Below the pieces are notes generated by a model. It was not told where the DNA came from, ran no database searches, and worked only from the letters and a program-made list of their open reading frames with translations. Below are positions 34,440 through 44,290 of a stretch of DNA of 64,000 bases, piece after piece; within the stretch, counting starts at the first letter, position 1, and each line of letters begins with the position of its first letter. A program made the position numbers and the translations under genes. Source of the DNA: Malus domestica (lineage: Eukaryota > Streptophyta > Magnoliopsida > Rosales > Rosaceae); NCBI RefSeq assembly GCF_042453785.1, contig NC_091667.1:31984001-32048000 (forward strand), in the 5' to 3' direction.

Positions 34440-36572
34440 ATAGAAATATTGATGAATAATTAGATGACCTAACTTTGACTGTGAGAAGGATATGCATTTC
34501 TTGCTTAATTCCTTGATTAAATATTTTAATATTACAGACATTATTGTAATCTTATACTTTTTTTTGAGTGTGGGAGAACAATAATCTGCCTTAATTAACT
34601 AGTACCAAGTAATTAAACTTGGTCATAACTCATAAGGTCATGATTGGTAGATGATGACTTAACCAACTTACGTGCTCAAATTCCGGTGTAAAAAATCTCT
34701 ATATATTCCTCACAAGGAAGTTGGTGAGCAGTTAAAGACCTCCATCTCCAAACCCTCTTTCCGGTGAAGTTTGGCAAAGAAGTATATGGAGATATAGACA
34801 TGTTTTTGCTTTGCACAAGAAATTAAGATAGGAAATATGCTTTGCTTGTACAAACACTAGAACAAGTCTTGCAGCCTTCATATTTCATGTGTGAGAAAGT
34901 ATTTTTGTTCTGAGAATATAAATTTTACCTTCATGGGAAATGCCCTTCATTGCACATATATAATATTCTTCCTAAACCTTTTTTTTTTCTTTCACTCCAT
35001 TGACAATTTGACCCTAAAAGCAATAGACTGCAGCAATTTTTTTTTTCCAACAGCCCACATGAATGTGGGGATGCATATATCTACTAGGGACCCTCAATTA
35101 TTTGATTTGTAACAGAAGCAGCAACCAAATGACAAATTGCTGATTCCCATATTCAATTATTTGTGGAAAAAGAAGGGAAAAATTATATGATCTCATCCGG
35201 TTGAATTCCCAATTCATATGATAATGCAAAAGTGGGACACTGTCTTTTATTGAAGTTGATCTTCAGCTATCAATAAACTATATTGCATCCCATCCCAGTC
35301 CAATGTCCAAATAAAAGCACACTATTGTTTCTTTTTACAGAAAAAGTATTACAAGAGATTATGGGCTGCATGGTTTGAGTGATGAAGTTGTTAAAATGTG
35401 AGTATTCAACCCTTTATATGTGCTCGAGTTTTTATTAAGTGACATTGGAGCATATATGGCCATAATAAGACCTAAAATATAAATACGTGGCTCTAATAAT
35501 GTGTTAGAATGTAAACTTTATTAGCAACTAGTGAAGATGTCCAAAATAATTTTAACCCTTTTACATATGCAATATCCATTTTCAATATGAGAAGCCAAAC
35601 AATGTGGAAAGTGTAAAGCCCATAGCTATATTCATTTGTACAGCATAATGTTGTCTCTTTGGAAAAGTAGTACCAAGATTTAAGGATTGCATTGATTGTG
35701 TAAAGTGCAACTCTGCAGGATTCCTGATCTGCTCGGAGAGAAAATATAATATAAATAGCTATATAGCTAGGTGTAAATCCTAGCTAGAATCAAGGAATAA
35801 AACAAAAATTCCACAAAAAAAAAAAATTTAAGATTAACACAGAACCAATGACGAATTCACGTAGAGATCAATGTGTGGATTGTTCTCATTCTCCAATATA
35901 CACATGAAATTGTCCAATGTTCTATTGATTTTCTCATTGTGGACGGTTCTATGAGGCAAAGGCAACTGGCTAGCTAGCCAAAGTGATGTGTGTGAACTTT
36001 CATCTTGCTCCCGCTCTAGTTATTTATGTGCATGAAATTTTTCAATGTTGTATTGATATTCTTATTGAGCATAGTTGCTATGGGCCAAGCTTCCTCCACA
36101 AAATAACTCAAAGAGGCTGATGCATAGTTGGTAGCCGAAGGCAACTAGCCAAAGTGATGTTTGAACTTTCATCTTGTCTTCAATAAGAAAAGTTTTGATC
36201 CACCACATACATATTCTCATTAAGCACGATAGCTATGAGGCAAGTTTGTTGGGAAAAAAATATACGTGGGTAATGGCTAGGGGAAAGGATGAAAGATTGT
36301 TGCTTCAAGGCCCGTATAAATATTTCATCTTTTAGACACTATTTGCTCCTGTTATTTGTGTGTAAAGGGGAATTGCAAATATACTTTGTGGATACAATGA
36401 AGTATGGACTCCCTGATCCGATGTTCAATAATATTTTGCTCTATCAAAGTTGAATCAAACATTCAAAGAAATAAACAAGAACGCTCAGGATATAACTAGT
36501 AATTAATCTGCAGGTCTTAATTGCTAGAGGTTTTGTTTTAAATTTTTTTTTTTTACATATGGAGAAGACTTA
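34440..36572. other. Intergenic DNA
   Basis: No gene is recognised. A 90-bp stretch at about 36100-36195 (ACAAAATAACTCAAAGAGGC, TGATGCATAGTTGGTAGCC) has a diverged second copy at 47735-47825, on the other side of element B. The ORF at 34891-35112 looks random. Confidence 0.45.
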
Positions 36573-37614
36573 TGTAGACATCGAAATTTCGGTAAATAAA
36601 TGTTAACCGATAAATCAAAGTGTCAACGCTCATGTATTACATAAATTTTACACGTAGCGTGTGATTAAACAAAAATTGAAATGAGTTGGAAAAGTCATCA
36701 AATATGACACGTGTCAACACCTGGCAGAAACGACTTATTTCATCTGGGATATTATATTCAAAATTAGGCATTGGAAAATTCTATAAATACAAGCCCATTT
36801 CATTCATTTAGGGGGGGGGAACCAATTCATATTACACCTTGAAGCTCTGAAGCTCTGAAACTCCGAAGCTCTCAAGCATCCAGGTTCCCGAAGAATCAAG
36901 AAAGCCTTCTTCGTTCTTCGTTCATCGGTCTTCCAAGATCAAGCCCCGACGGCCCTTGAAGAAAGTGTTCTTCGTTCATCGTTCTTCCAAGATCAAGCCC
37001 CAACGGCTCTTTGGATCAACAATCATCCACCAATTCAAGATCAAGCCCCGACGGCCCTTGAAGAAAGTGTTCTTCGTTCATCGTTCTTCCAAGATCAAGC
37101 CCCGACGGCCCTTGGATCAACCATCCACCAATTCAAGATCAAGCCCCGACGGCCCTTGAAGAAAGCACCATCGTTCATCATCCGTTCATCCAAGATCAAG
37201 CCCCAACGGCCCTTTTGGATCAACAACGTCGACAAATCCACACATCCAACCGTTCTTCAAGATCAAGCCCAAAAGCCCTTGAAGATCCGTTCATCACTGT
37301 TCTTTAAGATCAAGCCTAAAAACCCTTGGAGATCCGTTCATCACTGTTCTTCAAAGATCAAGCCCAAAAGCCCCTTTGAAGATCTGCTCAAATCCACCTT
37401 CAAGATCAAGTCCACGGCCCTTGAAGAACGTTCATCCTTAGATCAAGCCCAACGGCCCTTTGGATTAATCGCACATCCACAAATACACACCTTACGGAGA
37501 TTGAATCAGAGGATCAAAATAAAGAGAGATTGTAACCCAAAATCATCAAATACAAATATTTGTTTGTGCACGTTGTTCTTGTCTCTTTCGTTTCAGGAAT
37601 TTTCCGTGTTCACA
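36573..37614 (+). repeat. 5' LTR of element B
   Basis: 1042 bp. The U3-like part has TCTATAAATACAAGCCC (about 36780), a good TATA box. The rest is dominated by about twelve irregular units of TTCAAGATCAAGCCC..ACGGCCCTTGAAGA with TTCGTTCATCGTTCTTC spacers. Each unit can fold on TTCAAG/CTTGAA and GCC/GGC. Open frames through it (36956-37788) are a by-product of the repeats. Confidence 0.9.
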
Positions 37615-37693
37615 AATTGGCACGCCCGGTGGGACAATCTCTGCCTCTCATCTCTTTCTCCGTTCAAAAAATTCAAGCGCACTTCCAAAATTA

Positions 37694-39641
37694 ATGGCAT
37701 CAAGGAAGGCTCAAACTGTTCCCGCAACCGGCGCAAAGAACAAAAGTGTCATCGTCGCAACTGGTGTCACTTTGGGCATCACGACTAGAAGCATGGCAAG
37801 AGCTACTTCTGCCGCCTCTTTCACCTCTGCATCAACTCTGCCAAGGGAACAAAAACACCCAAGGCACGAGCCTTTGATCACCTTAGCCTCACTAAGGGCA
37901 CCAAGGGGGAAAGCCCAAGGAAATACTCCGAATCCATGCTCTCCGATGCCGATTCAAGCGACAGTTCAGCCATGCAAGTCATGACCATTGGAGCAACCTC
38001 AATCGATGAGCAGCTGGCTCAAATGAATGAAGCAATCGCAAGGCTAACCCAAACTGTGGAAGAAAAAAACTTGCAAATTGCAGCACTAGTCAACCGACTG
38101 GAGGCGCAGGACGGCGATAAACCCGACCCAGAGGATGATCCACTAAATGGAGGAGCTGACGGAGACAAAGAACCCCCGGTGAAGAAAATCGATGGGAAGC
38201 CGGAGCCAGACCAAGCAGCGGCACTTATGGGATCTCTTTCTATCCAGCAGCTGCAGGAGATGATCACTAACACCATCAAGGCACAGTACGAAGGGAGCTC
38301 ACATACCTCCTTGTTCTACTCGAAGCCCTATTCCAAGAAGATTGATGCCCTAAGGATGCCAAGGGGTTATCAACCACCAAAGTTCATGCAGTTTGATGGA
38401 AAAGGAAACCCAAAGCAGCACGTTGCACATTTCGTCGAAACTTGCAACAACGCAGGGACGGAGGGAGACTACCTCGCCAAGCAGTTTGTGCGCTCGCTGA
38501 AAGGAAATGCCTTTGAGTGGTACACGGACCTAGAGCCTGAGTCCATCAACAACTGGGAACAATTAGAGCGGGAATTCCTCAACCGCTTCTATAGCATCCG
38601 CCGCACTGTGAGTATGCTAGAGCTAACGAGCACAAAGCAGTGGAAGGACGAGCCAGTCATTGACTACATCAACAGATGGCGCACTCTAAGCCTCGACTGT
38701 AAAGACAGGCTCTCGGAAACCTCTTCAATCGAGATGTGCACCCAAGGCATGCAATGGGGTTTGCAATACATCCTTCAAGGCATTAAACCGCGGACCTTCG
38801 AGGAATTGGCCACTCGCGCCCATGACATGGAGTTGAGCATCGCCCATCATGGGAAAAAAGAACCGATCGCCGACTACAAGAACGACAAAGTTCTTGGGAC
38901 AAAGGTGGAAAAGGCTGCATGGAAACCCACCAAGGAAGCGATGACGGTCAACACATCTCCCGTCAAAATATCCACACGAGGCAAGGTGATTCAAACCGAA
39001 GCTTTTCGTGATCAAGAGATGCGTAGACGCACTTTGAAGGAGCTTGAGGAGAAGACTTATCCATTCCCCGACTCTGATGTGGTTGCCATGTTAGAAGACT
39101 TGCTGGAAAAGAAGGTGATTGGTTTGCCTGAGTGCAAACGGCCAGAAGAGATGAATCGCCCGACAGTCCAAGGTACTGTAAATTCCACCGCTTCATCAGT
39201 CATCCGACAGAAAAATGTTTCGTGCTGAAAGATCTCATCATGAAGCTGGCTCAGAAAGGAATCATCGAGCTAGATCTTGACGAAGTGGCGAAGTCAAACT
39301 ATACCACCTTCACTTCTGGCTCTTCCGACTCAAAGTTTTCACCTCAACCGCTGGGGGCATCGTCCAAGACAAGCAAAATTGAAGGATTGACTCAAGTCAC
39401 TCCTAAGAAATTGCACAAGAAGCATACGTCTCCTCCACAAGTCCGCCAATCGGAAAGGGGGCAAAGCAGCTCTTGTCAACCTTCAAAGCAACGTGAACGT
39501 GTTGAAAATGAGGAAATTTCGACACATAGATCGTCCATCCCCATCACGATGCGTGATTTCTTTCCTGAAGACTTCTTCAACTACTCAGTCAAGGCTCCTT
39601 GCTATGAAGATTGCGATGAACGACTCTCTCAGATCGCTTGA
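37694..39641 (+). pseudogene. gag region of element B
   Basis: The largest open frame (37936-39228, 430 residues) contains a retrotransposon gag domain: PPKFMQFDGKGNPKQHVAHF, FVRSLKGNAFEWYTDLEPES, WEQLEREFLNRFY, and SIRRTVSMLELTSTKQWKDE. Its N-terminal part is a coiled coil (IDEQLAQMNEAIARLTQTVEEKNLQIAALVNRLEAQ). Downstream, RYCKFHRFISHPTEKCFVLK is the C/H-rich Tat-type gag motif. An upstream frame (37694-37984, VIVATGVTLGITTRSMARAT) also looks gag-derived. The region is spread over more than one frame, so I list it as broken, but it is the best-kept coding part of the element. Confidence 0.8.
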
Positions 39642-40073
39642 CGAACCAAAGCTCCTTGTTCGCACGAGCCTAAACTGCACGAACCAAGGCTCCTCGCCTG
39701 CACGAGCCTAAACTGCATGGCACAAAGCTCCTTGTTCGCACGAGCCTAAACTGCACGAACCAAAGCTCCTTGTTCGCACGAGCCTAAACTGCACGAACCA
39801 AAGCTCCTTGTCTGTAAGAGCCTAAACTGCAAGACACAAAGCTCCTCGCCTGCACGAGCCAAAATTGCGTGGCACAACGCTCCTGGTCTGCACGAGCATA
39901 AAAGGCAACACCAAAGCTCCTCGCCTGCATGAGCCTAAACTGCATGGCACAACGCTCCTGGTCTGCACGAGCATAAAGGGCAACAACATGCTCCTTGCCT
40001 GCACGAGTTGAAACTGCAAATGGCACCAAATTCTCCTTGCTTGCATGAGTTGAAACTGCAAACGGCACCAAAA
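39641..40073 (+). repeat. Minisatellite of about 38 bp, 11 units, after gag
   Basis: Units follow the plan GAACCAAAGCTCCTTGTTCG then CACGAGCCTAAACTGCA. Later units diverge (GGCACAACGCTCCTGGTCTG). Long minus-strand frames here (39784-40071) simply read the repeats. Confidence 0.8.
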
Positions 40074-40329
40074 GAAAATACCAAGAAAAAAAATATATAT
40101 GTATGTATTTGAACTACGTTACGACTTGATCTCTTCTTTGGAGGGGTACGTAGGCAGCTCGAATATTCAAAATTTGAGTTCAGTCACATCAAGGAATAAG
40201 AAATTTTATTAAAAGTTTAATGTTATTACAATATTTGTTTGTACAGTTTCTTCGAAAAAAAAATATATATACAATTTCTTCAAAAGAAAAAAAGGAAATA
40301 AGGAAAAGGAAACGTATATATATATATGT

Positions 40330-40612
40330 ATGTCTCGGTCCAGCACCAACAAGGGTCCAGACAGATCCCATGGCCCATCCTCATTCAGCTCCTAAACCCA
40401 AGACATATGGGCCCATCAATCCCTCGCCCACCAGGCCTTAATCCCCGAACGACAAGTCGTCTTCTCTCAGTCACTCTCTCCCTCATTCTCCGCCGCTGCG
40501 CCTCTCTCTCTCCCTCTCTCTAAAACTTCCTCTCTCTTTCTCTCTCTAGATCTGCGGATCTGCTCTGCGGCGAACCCTAGAACCGAAAATGCGTGAGATC
40601 CTTCACATCCAG
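40330..40612 (+). pseudogene. Captured beta-tubulin leader and first codons
   Basis: ATG at 40589 opens MREILHIQ, the invariant start of plant beta-tubulin, followed by unrelated sequence after 40612. Before it is a pyrimidine-rich leader (40450-40560, CT-rich with CCCTAGAACC) typical of a plant 5' UTR. Further up, two GGCCCA boxes (about 40370 and 40408) look like a housekeeping promoter. Only eight codons of tubulin are present. Confidence 0.65.
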
Positions 40613-40644
40613 GTGGAGCAGTACTTACCAGCCAACCTATCGAC

Positions 40645-40791
40645 CCAACTCATCCCATCCGTTTAGGATTGACTTTGAACTTCTCTGTGTTTTACTACGA
40701 GATTCTAAATTCTCCTGACCGGGCTTGCAGTCTTGCCAAGCAGGCTTTTGATGAAGCCATTGCAGAGCTGGATACACTGGGAGAGGACTCA
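40645..40791 (+). pseudogene. Captured 14-3-3 protein fragment
   Basis: The frame reads [20 protein letters not shown] and [20 protein letters not shown], then ELDTLGED. This is the phosphopeptide-groove region near the C-terminus of 14-3-3 proteins. The sequence runs without a gap through AKQ|AFDE, where I recall plant 14-3-3 genes often having an intron. It diverges after GED. The following stretch to 40930 is not identified. Confidence 0.85.
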
Positions 40792-40931
40792 GACAATGGA
40801 AGCTCGGAAACGGTGGCAAAAGACCGTAAGGAACCAGGCCGGCACGGGAAATGTGGGGGCGATTCGGCGGATAAGATGAGGGAGAGTTTTGGGTTGGGGA
40901 TTTAGGGTTTTTGGTGAAGAATTTGGAGAAC

Positions 40932-41600
40932 ATGGCGGAGGTGGTGCTGCATATATACGATGTGACGAATAGTGGATCGGACAAGACGAATAGTACCATT
41001 CCGCAGATCAACAAGATCTTCAAAGACGGTATCGGCCTCGGCGGCATCTTCCACAGCGTCATTCAGGTTTATAGAGAGGATGAATGGTCATTTGGGTTCT
41101 GTGAACAAGGATCTGGTGTGTTTAGTTGCCCTTCTGAAAAAAAATCCAATGTACACATATCGTGAAAGCATCGTCCTTGGGACAACAGATTGTTCGATCT
41201 TCAAGGTTAACCAAATCTTGAGGGAACTCAGTAGAGAGTGGCCTGGGTATTCGTATGACCTGTTATCAAAAAACTGCAATCACTTTTTGGGATGAGCTTT
41301 GTGAAAGGCTTGGGGTGCCAAAGCTTCCAGGTTGGGTTAATCGTTTTGCGCATGCTGGTGATGCTGCTATGGAAGTTGCAGGAAACACTGCAGTACGGTT
41401 TAGACAAGCGAAGACAGAGATTGTTACAGCTAGCAAAGTAGCATATCGTTTCCTTGTGGGTGTTACTAATAACGCCACAGCTTCTCCCGAGTCTGCAGGA
41501 AATTCAAACAGAGGTGCTCCTAGATTTCAAGCAGCTTGGTTCAAAAACCTAATCACCACAGGAGCAAAGCCATCTAGTAGTTCAGATCTCGAGACCAAGG
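40932..41600 (+). pseudogene. Captured DeSI-like PPPDE peptidase gene
   Basis: Translation in this stretch matches plant DeSI-type (PPPDE) desumoylating isopeptidase-like proteins: MAEVVLHIYDVTNSGSDKTN, GIGLGGIFHSVIQVYREDEW, SFGFCEQGSGVFSCPS, REWPGYSYDLLSKNCNHF, and DELCERLGVPKLPGWVNRFA. The family's catalytic His (IFHS) and Cys (KNCNHF) positions are both present. The copy has no introns but is not one uninterrupted frame from its ATG. From 41255 on it is open and runs into the bromodomain piece. It lies inside element B in the same sense. Confidence 0.85.
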
Positions 41601-42190
41601 AAGAAGATGCACTCCGGCAGCACCAGCAGCCAGATGCAGAGCCGCAGCAGCAGCACAATAACGGAGATGTATCGTTGGTGAAATCACAGCCGTTGGTTAA
41701 GGTGTTGCAGTTGATACATGCGCAAGAGCATGGCTCATTGTTCGAGCGACGGTTTCCGGCCCAGGAAAGCGATAAGTACAAGAGCATTGTCCAGCAGCAT
41801 GTAAACCTGGAAACTATACAAACAAAGCTCCGCAAGGACGCCTACTCATCCTGCTCTCTCTCCTTCTACCGAGACATGCTCCTCCTCTTCAACAAAGCCG
41901 TCGTCTTCTTCCCCAAATCCTCCCCCGGGTCAAGGACCGCTCACCAACTCCGCCGCCTTGTCTTGAATAAAATGAAGAAGAAGAATCCCAACCATGACCC
42001 TTCATCTGAGCCATCAGACTCCGTAGTTCCTGCACCCATCATTGTATGCCGCAAAAGGAGCTCCATTTCGTCAAAACCTTCCGCGGCTGCTTCTAGCTTT
42101 GGTCAGAATCTCAAAGGAGATGAGAAGGAGAAAGCAGCAGCTCCGGCAAAGCCTAAAGTTGCAGCGAATGAACAAGTGTTAAGGCTATGA
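41255..42190 (+). CDS. In-frame DeSI C-terminal / bromodomain fusion ORF inside element B
   Basis: One open frame of 311 residues as it stands. Residues about 10-115 are the C-terminal half of a DeSI-like protein (DELCERLGVPKLPGWVNRFA...AYRFLVGVTNNATASPES). Residues about 145-240 match a plant bromodomain: KSQPLVKVLQLIHAQEHGSL, FERRFPAQESDKYKSIVQQH, VNLETIQTKL..YSSCSLSFYRDMLLLFNKAVVFFPKSS. A basic Ser/Pro/Lys tail follows. The join is near SSSDLETKEEDALRQ. Bromodomains bind acetyl-lysine on histones; whether this protein is made is unknown. No host promoter lies directly before it. It could be a dead chimera; codon constraint and transcripts would decide. Confidence 0.7.
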   Translation: MTCYQKTAITFWDELCERLGVPKLPGWVNRFAHAGDAAMEVAGNTAVRFRQAKTEIVTASKVAYRFLVGVTNNATASPESAGNSNRGAPRFQAAWFKNLITTGAKPSSSSDLETKEEDALRQHQQPDAEPQQQHNNGDVSLVKSQPLVKVLQLIHAQEHGSLFERRFPAQESDKYKSIVQQHVNLETIQTKLRKDAYSSCSLSFYRDMLLLFNKAVVFFPKSSPGSRTAHQLRRLVLNKMKKKNPNHDPSSEPSDSVVPAPIIVCRKRSSISSKPSAAASSFGQNLKGDEKEKAAAPAKPKVAANEQVLRL

Positions 42191-42194
42191 ACAC

Positions 42195-42500
42195 TTGGTG
42201 GTTTTCATTAGCGGCGGCGACGTCCTCCTCCGTGACGGAGTTGAGGCTATGAATGGAAGATCGAATCATCGGCAACTACCGCAGTAGCGATGGTTGGGTC
42301 CTCGTGACGGCAGCAGCGATGACTGGTTCGCTTGAACGTCCCCGCCCGCCTGCTACAGCTGCTGCTGCTTAAGCTCTGCGCAGGATCCAGGGGTCACCCT
42401 CTCCATGGCTGAAGCACCGGTGCTCCGAAGCCCTCTCCAACTCCCCATCCTCTCCTCCTTGCTCCGCTCCCTGTAAATTCCCCAGCCCATCATCGAAATT
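42195..42500 (+). other. Unassigned GC-richer segment after the fusion ORF
   Basis: Higher GC than its surroundings, with CGGCGGCGACG and ATGGCTGAAGCACCGGTGCT. It may be another captured leader, but I cannot name a source gene. Confidence 0.3.
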
Positions 42501-42559
42501 TATACAAAAAAATAAATGGGATGGTGGATCAAAGATGGGGAACAGCCCCATGGCAGATC

Positions 42560-42960
42560 AAAAGTTCCTGGTAGTGCATGGGCACCATGTGCAAAAAGAA
42601 AAAGAAAAAAAAAATGATGATGGAACTTGGTGCATCCAGCACCAAAAGAAAAAGAAAAAATAATAATAAAAATAAAAATAAAATAAAAATGCATGATGCG
42701 TCTGGCACCATATAAAAAAAAGGGGGAGGGGTGCATCTGGCACCATAATTAAAGGCAAAATATATATATATATATAATAATAATAATAAAAAAAAGAGAA
42801 AAAAAAAATCTTTGGTGCGTCTGGCACCATGTGACAAAAGAAAAAGAGAAAAAAAAAACAAAAGAAAAAAAAAAGGGGATGGTTGTACAGCGCCAAAAGA
42901 AAAAGAAAAAAAAACAAAAGAAAAAAAAAAGGGATGGTTGTACAGCGCCAAAAGAAAAAG
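42560..42960. repeat. A-rich tract with a ladder of GGTGC..GCACC hairpins
   Basis: Short stem-loops of the form GGTGC(A/G)TCTGGCACCAT recur near 42577, 42628, 42694, 42728 and 42814. Two related GGTTGTACAGCGCC sites follow near 42879 and 42933. They are separated by purine tracts such as AAAAGAAAAAGAAAAA. All long minus-strand frames here are low-complexity shadows. Confidence 0.65.
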
Positions 42961-43158
42961 AAATAATATATATAGATATATATATATATATGTGTGTGTG
43001 TGTGTACATAATACATATATAGCAAAAAAAAAAAAGAAATTGCATTGAGAGAAATAAAGTCCATTTTATTTATTTTTCTGGAAATTTTACATAAATTTGC
43101 ATTATACATACCTTAAAAAAAAAAAATCAAATCAAATCAAATTTACAAGAGGGGATCT

Positions 43159-43827
43159 TCAAGGACGATCAGGCGCCACCTCACCACTCGGCAGAGCTCC
43201 AGAAATGAGAGGCGCTGGAGGTTGACTGTTTGAAGCCTCACCACTCGGCGGAACTCCAGGAAGAAGAGGAGCCAAAGGTTGATCATTCGGAGCTTCACTA
43301 CGCGGTACAGCCCTAGAAGACGAAGGCAAATGTTGTTGGAACAAACCCACAAACCTTCGATGATCAAGTAAAATATGACCATCAGATTCCTGCATCTGGT
43401 CAATTTTCCTCTTCATGTTTGTGGCATAGTTGTGTGCGAGCTTGTGCAACTGTTTATTCTCATGCTTAAGCCCTCTAATCTCCTGTTTGAGACTCATCAC
43501 TTCAGCCGTCAACGATTCAACTTGACGGGTTAGAGCAAATAGGCGTTGGGCCATGTTGGACACGGAACCCGCACACTGCACACTAAGAGCCAGAGACTCT
43601 TTAACAGCCAACTCATCAGACCGCCTGGAAAGTAGTCTATTATCTTTGGGAGTGACAAGATTCCGGGCCACCACCGCAACGGTCATATCATTCTTCATCA
43701 CCGAATCCCCAACAGTAAGAGGACCAGTTGGGGATATGAATGATGGGCGCCATATGTTGTCTGGAGAAGGCGGGACTGCCTCTTCACCAAGATTCAAGTC
43801 AAAACGACGATCGGAGGGTCCTGACAT
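43159..43827 (-). CDS. Antisense ORF of element B: EAR-like, coiled-coil protein
   Basis: 222 residues from the Met homologous to that of element A; the frame is open to an earlier Met at 43866 (235 residues). The start is MSGPSDRRFDLNLGE, with FDLNL resembling EAR motifs (DLN type). It then has DNIWRPSFISPTGPLTVGDS, VMKNDMTVAVVARNLVTPKD, a helical leucine-rich segment (RLFALTRQVESLTAEVMSLK, QEIRGLKHENKQLHKLAHNY), and a Pro/Ser tail with repeated (L/V)PPSGEASN.QP(P/L)AP units. It is clearly homologous to the frame at 31109-30501 in element A. Conservation of length and order in two different element types suggests past selection; the function is unknown. Confidence 0.75.
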   Translation of the reverse strand: MSGPSDRRFDLNLGEEAVPPSPDNIWRPSFISPTGPLTVGDSVMKNDMTVAVVARNLVTPKDNRLLSRRSDELAVKESLALSVQCAGSVSNMAQRLFALTRQVESLTAEVMSLKQEIRGLKHENKQLHKLAHNYATNMKRKIDQMQESDGHILLDHRRFVGLFQQHLPSSSRAVPRSEAPNDQPLAPLLPGVPPSGEASNSQPPAPLISGALPSGEVAPDRP

Positions 43828-43935
43828 TTTCAAAGTGTTGAAGAAAGAAGAGGTCGGACGAATCAAGATCTTAGAAGTGCAAGAAGGGAGTTTTCACAAG
43901 TAAAATTCAAGTGTGCTTTGAAACGAACAGCGTGC

Positions 43936-43945
43936 CTCTATAAAA
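43936..43945. promoter_or_regulatory. Conserved TATA-like site beside the element B antisense ORF
   Basis: CTCTATAAAA lies 109 bp upstream of the Met at 43827. It is the counterpart of 31224-31233 in element A. Canonical on +, weak on -. Confidence 0.4.
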
Positions 43946-44079
43946 AATCAGCACTCGACGGGATTTCAGAGATCGAAGAGGCGAGCTCAGAATTCGAATA
44001 AGCCCTTCAAAAATTGAAGAGGCAAGCTCAGAAATCGGAGAAGCATCTTGCTTTTCCAGACGCTTCGGCACCCGTCACA

Positions 44080-44290
44080 CACAAACTCAGCTTTGCGAAA
44101 ATCACGGGCAATTTGTCAAAGTGCCGATCCCAGATATCGAAGAGGCGCCAGTCTTTTTCAGCCACGTCAGCACCCATCACACGCAAACTCAGCTCTGCGG
44201 AAATCACGGGTAATTTGTCGAAGCGCCGATCCCAGTTATCGAAGAGGCGTCAGTCTTTTTCAGCCGCGTCAACACCTGTCACATGCACAC
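44080..44290 (+). repeat. Three-unit tandem repeat in the B antisense module
   Basis: Units of about 85 bp share CAAACTCAGC, GAAATCACGG.AATTTGTC and GCGCCGATCCCAG. Two overlapping frames here reflect the repeat. Confidence 0.55.

Noticed and set aside
36900-37500. Regularly repeated units resembling a CRISPR array
   Set aside because: Unit and spacer lengths vary, spacers are themselves repetitive, and the genome is a plant; these are LTR-internal repeats.
36956-37788. Plus-strand ORFs with repeated KIKPRRP motifs
   Set aside because: They translate the hairpin units of the element B LTR and leader; the same frame recurs in the other LTR.
39784-40071. Minus-strand ORFs of 79-95 codons with repeats
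   Set aside because: They only read the 38-bp minisatellite.
40637-41062. Minus-strand ORF of 141 codons
   Set aside because: Opposite strand of the 14-3-3 and DeSI pieces, whose plus-strand protein matches are strong.
42529-43109. Several minus-strand ORFs rich in Phe, Ile and Tyr
   Set aside because: They read through A-rich repeats and hairpins; low complexity and no domain.
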